Assembly (NCBI RefSeq): GCF_004295685.1
Contig: NZ_AP019368.1
Coordinates: forward strand, 2,563,501 to 2,627,500
Source of the DNA: Fluviispira sanaruensis
GTDB lineage: Bacteria; Bdellovibrionota_B; Oligoflexia; Silvanigrellales; Silvanigrellaceae
Direction of reading: 5' to 3'
Length of the DNA stretch: 64,000 bases
Part shown: in pieces, positions 1 through 8,561 of the stretch
Position numbering within the stretch: the first letter of the stretch is position 1
Layout of the letters: each line of letters begins with the position of its first letter
Notes under the pieces: generated by a model
Told to the model about the DNA's origin: nothing
The model's database searches: none
Seen by the model: the letters and a program-made list of their open reading frames with translations, nothing else
Made by a program: the position numbers and the translations under genes

Positions 1-1
1 G

Positions 2-145
2 CTTGGCAGTGAATTCATTTACTCTTTGGCAAGGACATATAATTGGCCGACAAATGGAAAACTATTTGAGAATTTTATATGGATAGCACATTGCTTAATA
101 TTTATTAAAAAATTCAATATTCATAATGATTACTTGGTGGCTTAA
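2..145 (+). CDS. 3' end of an unidentified gene entering from the left edge
   Basis: One frame is open from the window edge for 47 codons and ends in TAA at 143-145. The peptide is rich in Trp, Phe and Ile and contains WPTNGKLFENFIWIAHCL followed by a basic stretch. That composition resembles a protein C-terminus rather than random AT-rich sequence. It might be the tail of a transposase or another enzyme, but I do not recognise the family. The start lies outside the window, so nothing can be said about regulation. Confidence 0.35.
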   Translation, partial: LGSEFIYSLARTYNWPTNGKLFENFIWIAHCLIFIKKFNIHNDYLVA

Positions 146-212
146 TTATGTTGGACAGCTTCTAACATTATTTAGGGGGGTGTCTTTTAACAATGCTAGA
201 TAAAAAATGTAA

Positions 213-1658
213 TCACTTCCCATTGTAATTCATATTTATAAGACTTTTTCCACTCCGGCCAACACCTAAGAGTAAATGTTTCTTTTGCGTTTTTGCAGAA
301 AGCCATAGTGGGAAAGATTTAAATGTAAATACCATATCATAATCAAAAGCGACGCTGCCTGCGTCCATTGGCACATATCCAGGATTGCTTTGAAACCACT
401 TCATCCATGCCATTGAGCCAGGAGCAGGCGAGACAAGAAAATTTTTATCAGATTTTGCAGGCATTTCTGTTGCGGGAAGTAGAAAAGAATTCATTCCCAT
501 TGTTGATTTTGCATCCCACTGCGCAGAACTATGACAACTCATACAACCCGAGTTTTGTGCATTTTTTGCATAAACATTTTTTCCATTTCTATCTTGATAG
601 ACAATATCATTAACAGCCCCATCATTAGGTCCAGAGAGTCGCCCTCCCCAGCCTAAAGTCATTTTTGCATATTTGGGTGCTTTGGGATTGATCCAATTTT
701 CAAGCAGCTTTGCTTTTGAATTATTTGCACTGTTTATGTCTGGATCATTTCCCCATTGTGCTCCAAGTGGAACCATTTTATCCCAAACATCTTTTCCTGG
801 TGCATTTGCATCATAAACAAGTGTAGTAAAAACCCAACCTGTTTTAGGCGATGACTTTGAGTCTTTAACTATGATATCAAATTGCATAAAATACGCTTGC
901 GTTACCTTAGGAGGTAAAACAGCATCCGCTTTCCCATTTTTAGTTGCGTCCACTGAAATATAAAGAGGCCAAGCTTGGGTTCCTTTCATAGCTGTCCAAA
1001 TCTCTGGACCAGCCGTCGTAAATGCTGCTTTTACAATAAGAGAACCCTCAAGAAATTGTGAAGCCGCTTTATCGATATTCGCATTTTGAGCATCTCTACC
1101 CCAGACTTTATAAAGTGTCTGAGCTGCAGTTTCATCATAATATGTTAAAACATAGGTAGTAAAAGATTTTTTTAGACCTGTACCCTTAAATAAATTTTTA
1201 TTTAATAGATCACTCCCTACATACATACCGTGAATAGATTCACGCAATTTTGGATTTGGATTTTCCTCTTTTGGTTTTAAATTATTCTTATATGCTCTCC
1301 CTAACCAAGGTTCATTATACCAACCGCGATCATCCGCATTCCACTCTGGATAGTTCTGAATTAAGACGCGCATATCTTTACTTACGGCATCTTTTAAAGC
1401 CTCTGTGTATATTTCAGCATTATTTACTGTGATACGTTCATTTTTTATACTTGTACGCCAAGGCGTATTCTCAGCAGGTTTCGAACTATTTGGATAATTA
1501 AAACTTAATTTAAATTTTGGCCCATTATATTCTTGTTTACTTGGCTCATAACCATTATTATTTTCGAAAGGCTTTACTTCATCTTCTGCGTGAGAAAACG
1601 AACAATAAAAATTAGAAAGTAAAACAGGCAATAAAATTCGAACATTTTTCCTAAACAT
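213..1658 (-). CDS. Exported cytochrome-c-like protein with one CxxCH haem site
   Basis: This 481-residue protein starts with a clear Sec signal peptide (basic MFRKNVR, hydrophobic core, cleavage near SFSHA) preceded by a strong GGGAGGTGAT ribosome site. Near residue 370 it carries GCMSCHSSA, a CxxCH motif that in exported proteins usually attaches haem c covalently. The rest is a large Trp/Asn-rich globular region that I do not recognise. A periplasmic redox or haem-sensing role follows from the motif alone; the partner and substrate are unknown. It stands alone, with a decayed solute-binding-protein gene upstream on the same strand. A single CxxCH in a long protein could be non-haem, so the cytochrome call is probable, not certain. 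Confidence 0.65.
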   Translation of the reverse strand: MFRKNVRILLPVLLSNFYCSFSHAEDEVKPFENNNGYEPSKQEYNGPKFKLSFNYPNSSKPAENTPWRTSIKNERITVNNAEIYTEALKDAVSKDMRVLIQNYPEWNADDRGWYNEPWLGRAYKNNLKPKEENPNPKLRESIHGMYVGSDLLNKNLFKGTGLKKSFTTYVLTYYDETAAQTLYKVWGRDAQNANIDKAASQFLEGSLIVKAAFTTAGPEIWTAMKGTQAWPLYISVDATKNGKADAVLPPKVTQAYFMQFDIIVKDSKSSPKTGWVFTTLVYDANAPGKDVWDKMVPLGAQWGNDPDINSANNSKAKLLENWINPKAPKYAKMTLGWGGRLSGPNDGAVNDIVYQDRNGKNVYAKNAQNSGCMSCHSSAQWDAKSTMGMNSFLLPATEMPAKSDKNFLVSPAPGSMAWMKWFQSNPGYVPMDAGSVAFDYDMVFTFKSFPLWLSAKTQKKHLLLGVGRSGKSLINMNYNGK

Positions 1659-1708
1659 ATCACCTCCCAGTAAAATAAAATTTTTAGTTACTTTATTTTA
1701 CTAGTTAT

Positions 1709-2455
1709 TTATCGAAAATTCAAAATATTAAAAAATGACACTTTTGATTTGATATATCCTGATGCTCTCATCACTTCGACTGCAAAACTCTGTTCTTCTT
1801 TTACGGCTTTTTTAATTATGATTTTATTTATAATTATATCTATCAAAAGTTCACTCCATTTAGTCACTAATACAGGAAATTCCGGAATATAAATAAGTTG
1901 AATTCCTCCATAGGGGACAGGTTTTAAAGTTTGCCCATATTGATTTGCGCATTCGATCGTTTGTAGCGCATATGGCGCCAATTTTAAGTATTCTTTGCTC
2001 TTATAAGTAGAAGCTCTTGCTCCAGGAGAAATAGAAAGCCAATCATTTGTCTTAGCCACAAGATCATTATATTCTGGCGACGTTGCCCAAGTGATAAACT
2101 TAACAGCCTCTGCTTGATATTTTGAAGAAACGGGTACTGCTAAAGAGCATATCCAAATGGCACATTTTCCATTTTGAAAGAGATCAAATCAATGCCCCTC
2201 TAAAGCAAACGCCATAAACTCCTTTTTTTGGATCATGCAAAAGGGGTAAAAACTTTAGAATATCATTATAGGTTGGGTTATTGGGCATAGTAAGTCCATC
2301 TTTTTATAATAAATCATTTCGATAAAATGTAATTGAGCTCTCTCCATAAAATGGAAGTGCATATAATTTATCTTTATAAGTAAGAGCACTGCGAATATTT
2401 TTCAACATATCATCAAATCGCGAGCAAGTTAGTAATTGGCACTAACAAACCTGCT
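1709..2455 (-). pseudogene. Decayed ABC-transporter sugar/polyol-binding protein gene
   Basis: Reading the minus strand through several frames recovers successive pieces of an extracellular solute-binding protein family 1: AGLLVPITNLL, then FDDMLKNIRSALTYKDKLYA, LPFYGESSITFYRNDLL, MPNNPTYNDILKFL, and AVKFITWATSPEYNDL. These follow the family order. A frameshift lies near 2415, an in-frame TAA sits inside FYRNDLL-stop-KDG near 2307, and another frameshift is near 2190. The last 116 residues are open (1709-2059), but the only start there is an internal GTG. The N-terminal third and signal peptide are missing, and no permease or ATPase gene is adjacent. It is a remnant of an importer gene. Confidence 0.75.
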
Positions 2456-2864
2456 TTTGGTTTTTCTTAAGAACATTTCAAAGAAAAGGCAAATTTTTCG
2501 CTTATAAATAAAAATAATGCAATTAAAATAAGAACAAAATAATTATCATATATTCTTATAATAAAAATTTTATGAAACATATTAAGCTATTTTTAAAAAG
2601 ATAATTATATATATTTCACTTCAAGCTGCACTTCGATTCATCCGTCAACCTTCTGGATTGAATTTTTATAGAATTATATTCCTAATAAATTACTATCCTC
2701 AATTTTTAATAAAAAAAGATAATAAATTATTAATATTAAATAATAATTAACATATATTTTTTAATTTTTAAAAATATATTTAGACTTCGTCAAAAAAATA
2801 CGGTTAGTTATATTCGTAAAAAAAAAGTATCCTAAAATAATTAATTACACAACTTGGGGTAAAA
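2456..2864. other. AT-rich intergenic region upstream of the substrate-binding protein gene
   Basis: About 400 bases with no open frame of note. It is very AT-rich, especially from 2690 to 2860, and presumably holds the promoter for the gene starting at 2865. I see no convincing -35/-10 pair, hairpin or repeat. Confidence 0.4.
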
Positions 2865-3854
2865 ATGATCAAATATATTTGGAAAATAATAATTCTATTC
2901 TTTCTCATATCCAATTACGTCTTTGCTGGAGAAAAGGACATCGTTGTTATTGAAAGTTATAGTAAGAAATTCAAATGGGACATTGATTATACCAATGAAA
3001 TAATTAAAAAACTGGGTTCACGTTATAAAATCCATTTATTTGAAATGAATACTAAAGTTCTACCAAAATCTCAGCATGAAGCTGCGGCTCTCAAAGGCTT
3101 GGATTTTATATTAAAAATAAATCCTACTCTTGTTATTTTGGGTGATGATGCCGCTTTGAAGTACTTGGGCCCTAAAGTTGAAGAAAAGAAAATCCGCACA
3201 GTTTACTTAGGAATAAATAATAATCCAAGAGTTTATTTTAAAACCACACCAAAATATATAACAGGAATACTTGAACGACCATTGATAAGACGATCCGCTT
3301 TATTTATAAAAGATATTATTCCAAAAGCCAAAAATGTACTAATACTATTTGATAAAGATCGAACTTCTGAAATTGTCTTTGAAGATTTCTTTTTAAGCAA
3401 GTCAAGCGTGGTTTTCTCAGATGTTAAATTTGACATTTTTTTAGTAGATAAATTTGATAAATGGAAAAATATAATTTTACATAGCGCTAAAAAATATGAT
3501 GCTATTGCTCTTGGATTATACCATACTTTAGTTGATGAAAATTCAAAAAATGTAGATTCTAATGATGTCATTAAATGGACTTCTGATAATGCAACAATAC
3601 CATTGTTTGCTTTTTGGGATTTCGCAGTTGGAAAAAATAAGGCCATGGGGGGACTCGTTCTGACAGGCGCAGGTCAAGGGAAAGCAGCGGCAGAAGTTTC
3701 AGAAAAAATTTTCAAAGATAAAAATTTAATACTAGGAAATATTTTACCCGTTTATTTGCAAGAAGGAATTTTTGTATTTAGCAAGAACGAATTGAAAAAA
3801 GCTAACATAAAACTACCAGTATCTATTCAAAATAATTCAATTTTTGTTGATTAA
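2865..3854 (+). CDS. Exported ABC-transporter substrate-binding-protein-like (PF04392-type) protein
   Basis: The 329-residue product has a signal peptide (hydrophobic residues 5-20, cleavage near YVFAGE). Two Rossmann-like lobes follow, with IVVIESYSKKFKWD near the start, VILGDD in lobe one and KNVLILFDKDRTSE opening lobe two. This pattern is typical of the ABC substrate-binding family that resembles periplasmic receptors for amino acids or small aromatics. Its job would be to bind a small ligand in the periplasm. No permease or ATPase lies beside it, so it may feed a remote transporter or act as a sensor input. The start is the ATG at 2865, preceded by GGGG about 8 nt upstream. The ligand cannot be read from sequence. 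Confidence 0.7.
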   Translation: MIKYIWKIIILFFLISNYVFAGEKDIVVIESYSKKFKWDIDYTNEIIKKLGSRYKIHLFEMNTKVLPKSQHEAAALKGLDFILKINPTLVILGDDAALKYLGPKVEEKKIRTVYLGINNNPRVYFKTTPKYITGILERPLIRRSALFIKDIIPKAKNVLILFDKDRTSEIVFEDFFLSKSSVVFSDVKFDIFLVDKFDKWKNIILHSAKKYDAIALGLYHTLVDENSKNVDSNDVIKWTSDNATIPLFAFWDFAVGKNKAMGGLVLTGAGQGKAAAEVSEKIFKDKNLILGNILPVYLQEGIFVFSKNELKKANIKLPVSIQNNSIFVD

Positions 3855-3927
3855 ATTTGCTTTCATTCGTTTTTAAATCAGTCTCAAAGACTTGATAAAT
3901 AGTTTATATTTATATTACTATAAAAAG

Positions 3928-3948
3928 TATTTTGCATTTTGCAAAATA
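3928..3948. other. Inverted repeat just upstream of the GIY-YIG gene
   Basis: TATTTTGCA and TGCAAAATA form a perfect 9-bp stem with a 3-nt loop. There is no T-run after it, so it is a poor terminator. It sits between the solute-binding-protein gene and the TTG start at 3977, where it could be an operator or leader hairpin. Confidence 0.45.
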
Positions 3949-3976
3949 TTAAGTGGTTTCTATTGGAGAGAATATA

Positions 3977-4246
3977 TTGAGATGGATTGTTTATATCATT
4001 GAATCTACTTCTGGCAAGCTATATACAGGAATAACAACTGATTTAGAACGAAGACTTACAGAACATATCAGTGGAAAAAAAGGGGCTAAGTTTTTTCGTT
4101 TCTCTGCGCCTGAAAAAATACTTTATAATGAAAACTTTCAAACGCGCTCAGATGCATCTAAACGCGAGTGGGAAATCAAAAAAATGCCGCGTTTGAAGAA
4201 GATTGAATTAATTGCTTTCAGCAAAAATAATATAGAAATTAAATAG
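3977..4246 (+). CDS. GIY-YIG nuclease-fold protein (YhbQ/UPF0213-like)
   Basis: The 89-residue product is a stand-alone GIY-YIG domain. It contains VYIIE, then LYTGITTDLERRLTEH, which carries the YTG and the Arg of the active-site region, then KFFRFSAPEKILY and a basic tail with REWEIKKM. The family has the GIY-YIG endonuclease fold; small members are single-domain proteins of about 80-100 residues with little-known DNA-related roles. I chose the TTG start at 3977 because GGAGAG lies 6 nt upstream (3965-3970) and the protein then begins directly at the fold (RWIVYI). An upstream GTG at 3953 would add residues with no ribosome site. Confidence 0.85.
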   Translation: MRWIVYIIESTSGKLYTGITTDLERRLTEHISGKKGAKFFRFSAPEKILYNENFQTRSDASKREWEIKKMPRLKKIELIAFSKNNIEIK

Positions 4247-4403
4247 AAATATTTTTTCTCATTTTACCAATGTCTTTTAACTGTTATATCAAACAAGAAA
4301 ATATAATAAACATTTAAAGTTTAGTTGCTAGATTATAGACAAAACTTAATATTTCATATAAAGATTTAAAACTATTTTAATATTACTTGAAGGAGTGAAT
4401 ATC

Positions 4404-5438
4404 ATGCAAACTCTTTTACAATTTAAAGAACTACTTATTTCTTCCCCCAAAATTTCTTCTTTCAATATTTTAAAATTCGAACAGGAAATTCAAAATTCGA
4501 TCCAATATCTAAATTCAGATATTGCGAGAGAAAGTTTAAGTATCGATGCTTATTGGCCCAAATGGAACAGTCCCTGGTGGCATATGCTATTGCTGCATGA
4601 ATTAGGTGAAACCCAAAAAATACCAAGCGAAATTATTGAAAAGTTGATTATAGCTCTTAATAAATTGCCAATAAAGATTTTTGTGCTACACCCACACGAA
4701 AATCCTGGGGATCTTTATTTGCCATTTGCATCATCATGTCACTGCGCTCTCGGCTGTATTTATCAAGTTTTATCCGCAAGAGGAGTTAATGTTGATAAAG
4801 ATTTACCATGGATTCGACCTTGGTTTCTCAAATATCAGATGTCGGATGGGGGATTAAATTGCGATGAAACTGCATATTTACAAAAAGATGAGTGCCCAAG
4901 CTCAATGGTAGGAACTATTCCTCCCTTCGAATCTATTTTGTTATATACCAAGAGAGCATGGACAAACGAAGAACTTATTTTTCTTGATAAATGTGGACAA
5001 TTTTTAATTGACCGTAAAGTCATGCACGGCTCAAATACAAAACACAATGCTGAAGAAAAACTCAATGAAAACAAGTGGCTTAAACTCTGTTTTCCTCGTT
5101 TTTATTTATACGATGTTTTACGTGGACTCAATGTTTTGGTTAAATGGGCTCTACTCAGAGCCCAATCTCTGCCATTAAACACAATATATCCAGTAGTAAA
5201 TTATCTTATAGAAACGTTTCCAGATGGTATTATAAAAAACCTCCGACTCTCCTTTGAAGGAGAAGGAAGCTTATCACCTGTAGAAACTGATAAAAATTTA
5301 CGCCGCCAAGAGGCAAGCACATATCCACTCTTAGAAAAAGTCAGCTCTATAGGAGAAACTTCACCGATTCTCACCAAACAATGGATTGAAACAAAAATAA
5401 ATTTAATATCATTGATTGAGAAAAATCTTATTATTTAA
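4404..5438 (+). CDS. Soluble protein resembling the terpenoid-cyclase/prenyltransferase helical toroid
   Basis: The 344-residue protein has no signal peptide. The ATG at 4404 has AAGGAG 8 nt upstream. It contains WIRPWFLKYQMSDGGLNCDE, which resembles the QxxDGGWxxD-type repeat of squalene-hopene cyclases and related (alpha/alpha)6 toroid proteins. A conserved-looking CHCALGCIY precedes it and a Trp-rich SPWWHMLLLHELG lies near the N-terminus. The sequence is about half the length of a true squalene cyclase, and the catalytic DxDD motif is not visible. It is therefore likely a toroid-fold protein of unknown activity rather than a cyclase. It is flanked by unrelated genes. Confidence 0.5.
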   Translation: MQTLLQFKELLISSPKISSFNILKFEQEIQNSIQYLNSDIARESLSIDAYWPKWNSPWWHMLLLHELGETQKIPSEIIEKLIIALNKLPIKIFVLHPHENPGDLYLPFASSCHCALGCIYQVLSARGVNVDKDLPWIRPWFLKYQMSDGGLNCDETAYLQKDECPSSMVGTIPPFESILLYTKRAWTNEELIFLDKCGQFLIDRKVMHGSNTKHNAEEKLNENKWLKLCFPRFYLYDVLRGLNVLVKWALLRAQSLPLNTIYPVVNYLIETFPDGIIKNLRLSFEGEGSLSPVETDKNLRRQEASTYPLLEKVSSIGETSPILTKQWIETKINLISLIEKNLII

Positions 5439-5473
5439 GATTTTTTTAACCATTATAATAAATGAGTCATCAT

Positions 5474-5497
5474 TCTCATTCCCTTGAGGGAACGAGA
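5474..5497. terminator. Short hairpin after the 4404 gene
   Basis: TCTCATTCCCT and AGGGAACGAGA pair over 10 of 11 positions around a 2-nt loop, soon after the stop of the upstream gene. There is no T-tract, so termination would be weak. It could also act as a processed RNA hairpin. Confidence 0.4.
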
Positions 5498-5591
5498 GGT
5501 TCACAGTGCATTGCGCAGAAAAAAACAAACAGTCAAAAAAATGTTTGCCTAAAATAAAAAAAAATCAGTTACCTTAAAAGTTTAATGAATT

Positions 5592-5620
5592 AATGCCATA
5601 CAATAATGGCATTGCAATGC
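5592..5620. promoter_or_regulatory. Overlapping inverted repeats upstream of the SRPBCC gene
   Basis: AATGCCAT (5592-5599) pairs with ATGGCATT (5606-5613) over a 6-nt spacer, and GCATTGCAATGC (5609-5620) is a perfect 12-bp palindrome overlapping the right arm. They lie about 50 nt before the start at 5669, a reasonable place for a repressor site or leader structure. No known operator consensus is recognised. Confidence 0.4.
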
Positions 5621-5668
5621 ACTAATCTGCCGCAAAAATTTTCAACAGATACAAATAGAGAGGTTTTT

Positions 5669-6214
5669 ATGTTTCTTAAAGTTTTAGCAATAATTATCAT
5701 AATTGCTGCCGGGTTTTTTGGATATGTTGCACTCCAACCTTCTGATTTCCGCATTGTCCGCGAAATTAAGGTCAACACTTCTGCACAACTGCCTTTTTCA
5801 TATACGAATGATCTGCGTAAATTTACAGAATGGGATCCTTGGGCTAAACTCGACCCAAATGCCAAAATGAATTTTGAAGGAAATCAAACAGGTGTGGGTG
5901 CCATGCTGAACTGGGATGGAAATAAAGAGGTTGGCCAAGGAAAGGCAACTATCACAGAGTCTAAACCCAATTCCTCGGTACGCATGAAAATCGAAATGTT
6001 TAAGCCTTATCCATTTGTCAATGATGTTCTCTTTTCTTTTAAAGAAGAAGGGACACAAACAAACGTAACTTGGGAAATGACAGGAAAAGCGAATTTTATG
6101 TATAAACTCGCATGCGTATTTATGAATAGAGATAAAGTTATTGGTGGCGAGTTTGAAAAAGGTTTAACACAACTCAAAGAAATAGTTGAAGCTAAAAGTT
6201 CCGGAAAAAAATAA
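5669..6214 (+). CDS. Membrane-anchored SRPBCC (polyketide cyclase/START-like) protein
   Basis: The 181-residue product begins with one transmembrane helix (about residues 3-20, FLKVLAIIIIIAAGFFGYV). A START/SRPBCC-type hydrophobic-pocket domain follows, with VREIKVNTSAQLPFSYTNDL, EWDPWAKLDP, GVGAMLNWDG, VGQGKATITE and TNVTWEMTGK. This layout is widespread in proteobacteria as the polyketide cyclase SRPBCC family, which binds hydrophobic ligands; the substrate is unknown. The start at 5669 was chosen because GAGAGG lies a few bases upstream and the anchor starts immediately. It runs convergent with the lipoprotein gene at 6222. Confidence 0.75.
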   Translation: MFLKVLAIIIIIAAGFFGYVALQPSDFRIVREIKVNTSAQLPFSYTNDLRKFTEWDPWAKLDPNAKMNFEGNQTGVGAMLNWDGNKEVGQGKATITESKPNSSVRMKIEMFKPYPFVNDVLFSFKEEGTQTNVTWEMTGKANFMYKLACVFMNRDKVIGGEFEKGLTQLKEIVEAKSSGKK

Positions 6215-6221
6215 TTTATCT

Positions 6222-6857
6222 TTAATATAATTTATCATCATTGTCTTTCTTTAAATCACTTACAGAAGATTTAATGCTTTGCAAGACAGCATCTTCAAAG
6301 GATACAATGAGTAAATTATTCTTAAACTTTCTTTCTGCAATCCATTTCCAAGAATAATTATTTGGATTTAAAAGACCCATTTGGGTAGTTATGTTTCCAT
6401 TTAAATCATAAAAATCCTTGTCCGCAGAAATCATTGCAAAAGCTATTGGATAATGCCCATATTTACTTGAAATGTCTGAAATAAAGGATTCTGCAACTGT
6501 GCCTTTTATTTTCGAAGGTTTATTTTCTTTAATAGACTGATAAATAATATCGAGGGCAGCACGTGCATTGGCGTTTTCTTTTAAAGATAAATACGAAGCA
6601 GGTATAACATTCTCCTTACCAATGTTTTTTTCCCAAATTGTAATAAACTGAGCATCGAGCAAAGTGTTATTAAAGCTACTATTTGTCTGACTCGTAATTG
6701 GAAAGACTATAACTTTAATTTTATTAAGTGACACATTTCTATCAATACTTAACGAAGTCTGCTCTCCCAATTCTGAGATTGTCATACAAGACGCTAATAA
6801 TAAAGACGAAGCAGTTAAAATTATTAATTTGCTTATTGCTGTCATTTTCTTTTTCAT
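6222..6857 (-). CDS. Lipoprotein of unknown function
   Basis: The 211-residue protein has a lipoprotein signal: a Lys-rich start, a hydrophobic core and the lipobox LLASC, with Cys near residue 24. The mature part contains KIKVIVFPITSQTNSSFNN and GNITTQMGLLNPNNYSWKW and looks like a mixed alpha/beta periplasmic domain. The ATG at 6857 is preceded by AAGGAG at optimal spacing; an ATG seven codons upstream lacks one. It is predicted to be membrane-tethered in the periplasm. No family is recognised. Confidence 0.6.
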   Translation of the reverse strand: MKKKMTAISKLIILTASSLLLASCMTISELGEQTSLSIDRNVSLNKIKVIVFPITSQTNSSFNNTLLDAQFITIWEKNIGKENVIPASYLSLKENANARAALDIIYQSIKENKPSKIKGTVAESFISDISSKYGHYPIAFAMISADKDFYDLNGNITTQMGLLNPNNYSWKWIAERKFKNNLLIVSFEDAVLQSIKSSVSDLKKDNDDKLY

Positions 6858-7108
6858 ATCACTCCTTTTCCGATTCATAGAAATTCAGTTACTTTATAGT
6901 GATAGAATATTATACATTTTACTGTCAATGAATGCTTGGAAAATCTTTAAAAATGAGCGATAGGCATAAAAATATGACATTGTAAGTCAAAATTATTTTT
7001 AACCCTCACAAATATAAATGATTCACCTTTACACAATTTTTTGTTAGATAAACTCCATCCTAGATTTGCATATTCGTTTTGCAAATTTTATTTATAAAGG
7101 AAGTTAAA

Positions 7109-7321
7109 ATGGATGTTAAAGACAGCAGTGGAAATATTTTATGCGATGGTGATGCCGTAAAACCCAACAAGGACTTAAAAGTAAAGGGTTCCTCGATGGT
7201 TATTAAACGAGGAACGGTTATTAAAAAAATAAAAATTATTGAAGACAATGAAAAAGAAATTGAATGCCGTGTCGATGGGGTTGAACTAAAACTCGAAGTC
7301 CGCTGGTTGCAAAAAGTTTAA
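7109..7321 (+). CDS. PhnA-domain (YjdM-type) small protein
   Basis: The 70-residue product matches the C-terminal PhnA domain: VKDSSGNILCDGDAV, DLKVKGSSMVIKRGTVIKK, and a C-terminal VDGVELKLEVRWLQKV. Longer family members carry an N-terminal zinc ribbon, which is absent here. The name comes from the phn locus, but a role in phosphonate breakdown is not established. AAGGAAG lies 6 nt before the ATG at 7109. The gene stands alone, divergent from the lipoprotein gene at 6222. Confidence 0.85.
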   Translation: MDVKDSSGNILCDGDAVKPNKDLKVKGSSMVIKRGTVIKKIKIIEDNEKEIECRVDGVELKLEVRWLQKV

Positions 7322-7458
7322 GCATTCTATTATAGACAAAATTAAAATAAATAGACTCGAAACAAATCCCTTGATATCTTATAAGTCAATACAATCATTA
7401 TTTTTATTTAAATTTATTTATTTTATATAAAGATAACAATAAGCTAAAAGGGTATTTG

Positions 7459-8316
7459 ATGAAAAAACTTTTATTTGTAAGTTTTGCTTCTTTATCTTCT
7501 ATAACTCATGCCAATGCCCATTTGGTGATGTCATACGTAGAAGTCAATTCGAATCAATTGTCTAATGTTGGCTGTTTTGTCCGCTCAGACAATAATCAAC
7601 CATTGATTCAAATGACATCAATTTTCGCTGCGAATATCAATGGGGATAATCCAAACAATCCTGTTATATATTTCAATCCGCAAGTCATGAATCTTTTGAG
7701 TAATGATTACAAACAAATAGAGGACTTACAGAAAAAAGGAATAAAAGTTTTAATTACTTTGCTTGGAAACCATCAAAACGCAGGTTGGGCCTGTATGACA
7801 AATACGCTAAGTAAGATCAAATTTGCAAAAGACATTGTCAAAATTGTAAATAAATATAAACTTGATGGAGTCGATATCGATGATGAGTATTCCAATTGCT
7901 CTACAAATGAAAACTCTCTCGCCGATCTTGCTCAGTTGATTAAAGCAGATCCCGCATTCAAAAATAAAATTTTGTCAAAAGCATTATTTTCGGATTCTTT
8001 CGAATTTTCAAATCATAAATTGGCAAAGTATTTGGACTTTGGATGGGAAATGACTTATTCATCGAATAATTTTGCAGGAAGATTAAATCCATACTTAAAT
8101 TACGGTATGAAAAAAGAAAATTTACTGCTAGGCAGTTGGACAAATATAAATTACCCCTCCCCATCTTCAGTGAATCAATATACTTTAAATAATAATTTTG
8201 CAGGTATCATGATTTATGACATTAAAGCTAATTCTCAAAATTTTTTAAATTCGCTTGTTCAAACGAATACAAATAATTCTTTGACAATAAATGTTCTACC
8301 AAATTGTTTAAGGTGA
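7459..8316 (+). CDS. Secreted GH18 endo-beta-N-acetylglucosaminidase (EndoH-like)
   Basis: The 285-residue protein has a signal peptide (MKKLLFVSFASLSS...HANA) and a single GH18 barrel. The catalytic strand reads KLDGVDIDDEYSNC, the DxxDxDxE signature, and is close to the DGVDFDDEY form of EndoH-type enzymes. Those enzymes cut between the two core GlcNAc units of N-glycans. Other barrel strands are visible as VLITLLGNH, LDFGWEMTYSS and FAGIMIYDIK. The ATG at 7459 is preferred over the TTG immediately before it. Exported glycan release, perhaps from eukaryotic glycoproteins, is inferred from the motif; chitinase activity is the alternative. Confidence 0.8.
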   Translation: MKKLLFVSFASLSSITHANAHLVMSYVEVNSNQLSNVGCFVRSDNNQPLIQMTSIFAANINGDNPNNPVIYFNPQVMNLLSNDYKQIEDLQKKGIKVLITLLGNHQNAGWACMTNTLSKIKFAKDIVKIVNKYKLDGVDIDDEYSNCSTNENSLADLAQLIKADPAFKNKILSKALFSDSFEFSNHKLAKYLDFGWEMTYSSNNFAGRLNPYLNYGMKKENLLLGSWTNINYPSPSSVNQYTLNNNFAGIMIYDIKANSQNFLNSLVQTNTNNSLTINVLPNCLR

Positions 8317-8561
8317 TTCATTTAAATAAACAACAGATCCATTAAATTTATTATATATTTATAATTAATTATAAAACATATCAATTCTTTCAGAACTCAG
8401 TTTTAATGGATGCTTAGCATATTCCAGATCTTAAAAATATTCAAAGTTAAAGTGTAGAATAGTTTCTTTTAGATTTTTATAAGAGGAAATAAAACCCTAT
8501 TTTATTTAAGGGGTTATTCATTAAAAAAAGAAAATTTTCAGATAAATTAAAATTTATTATT

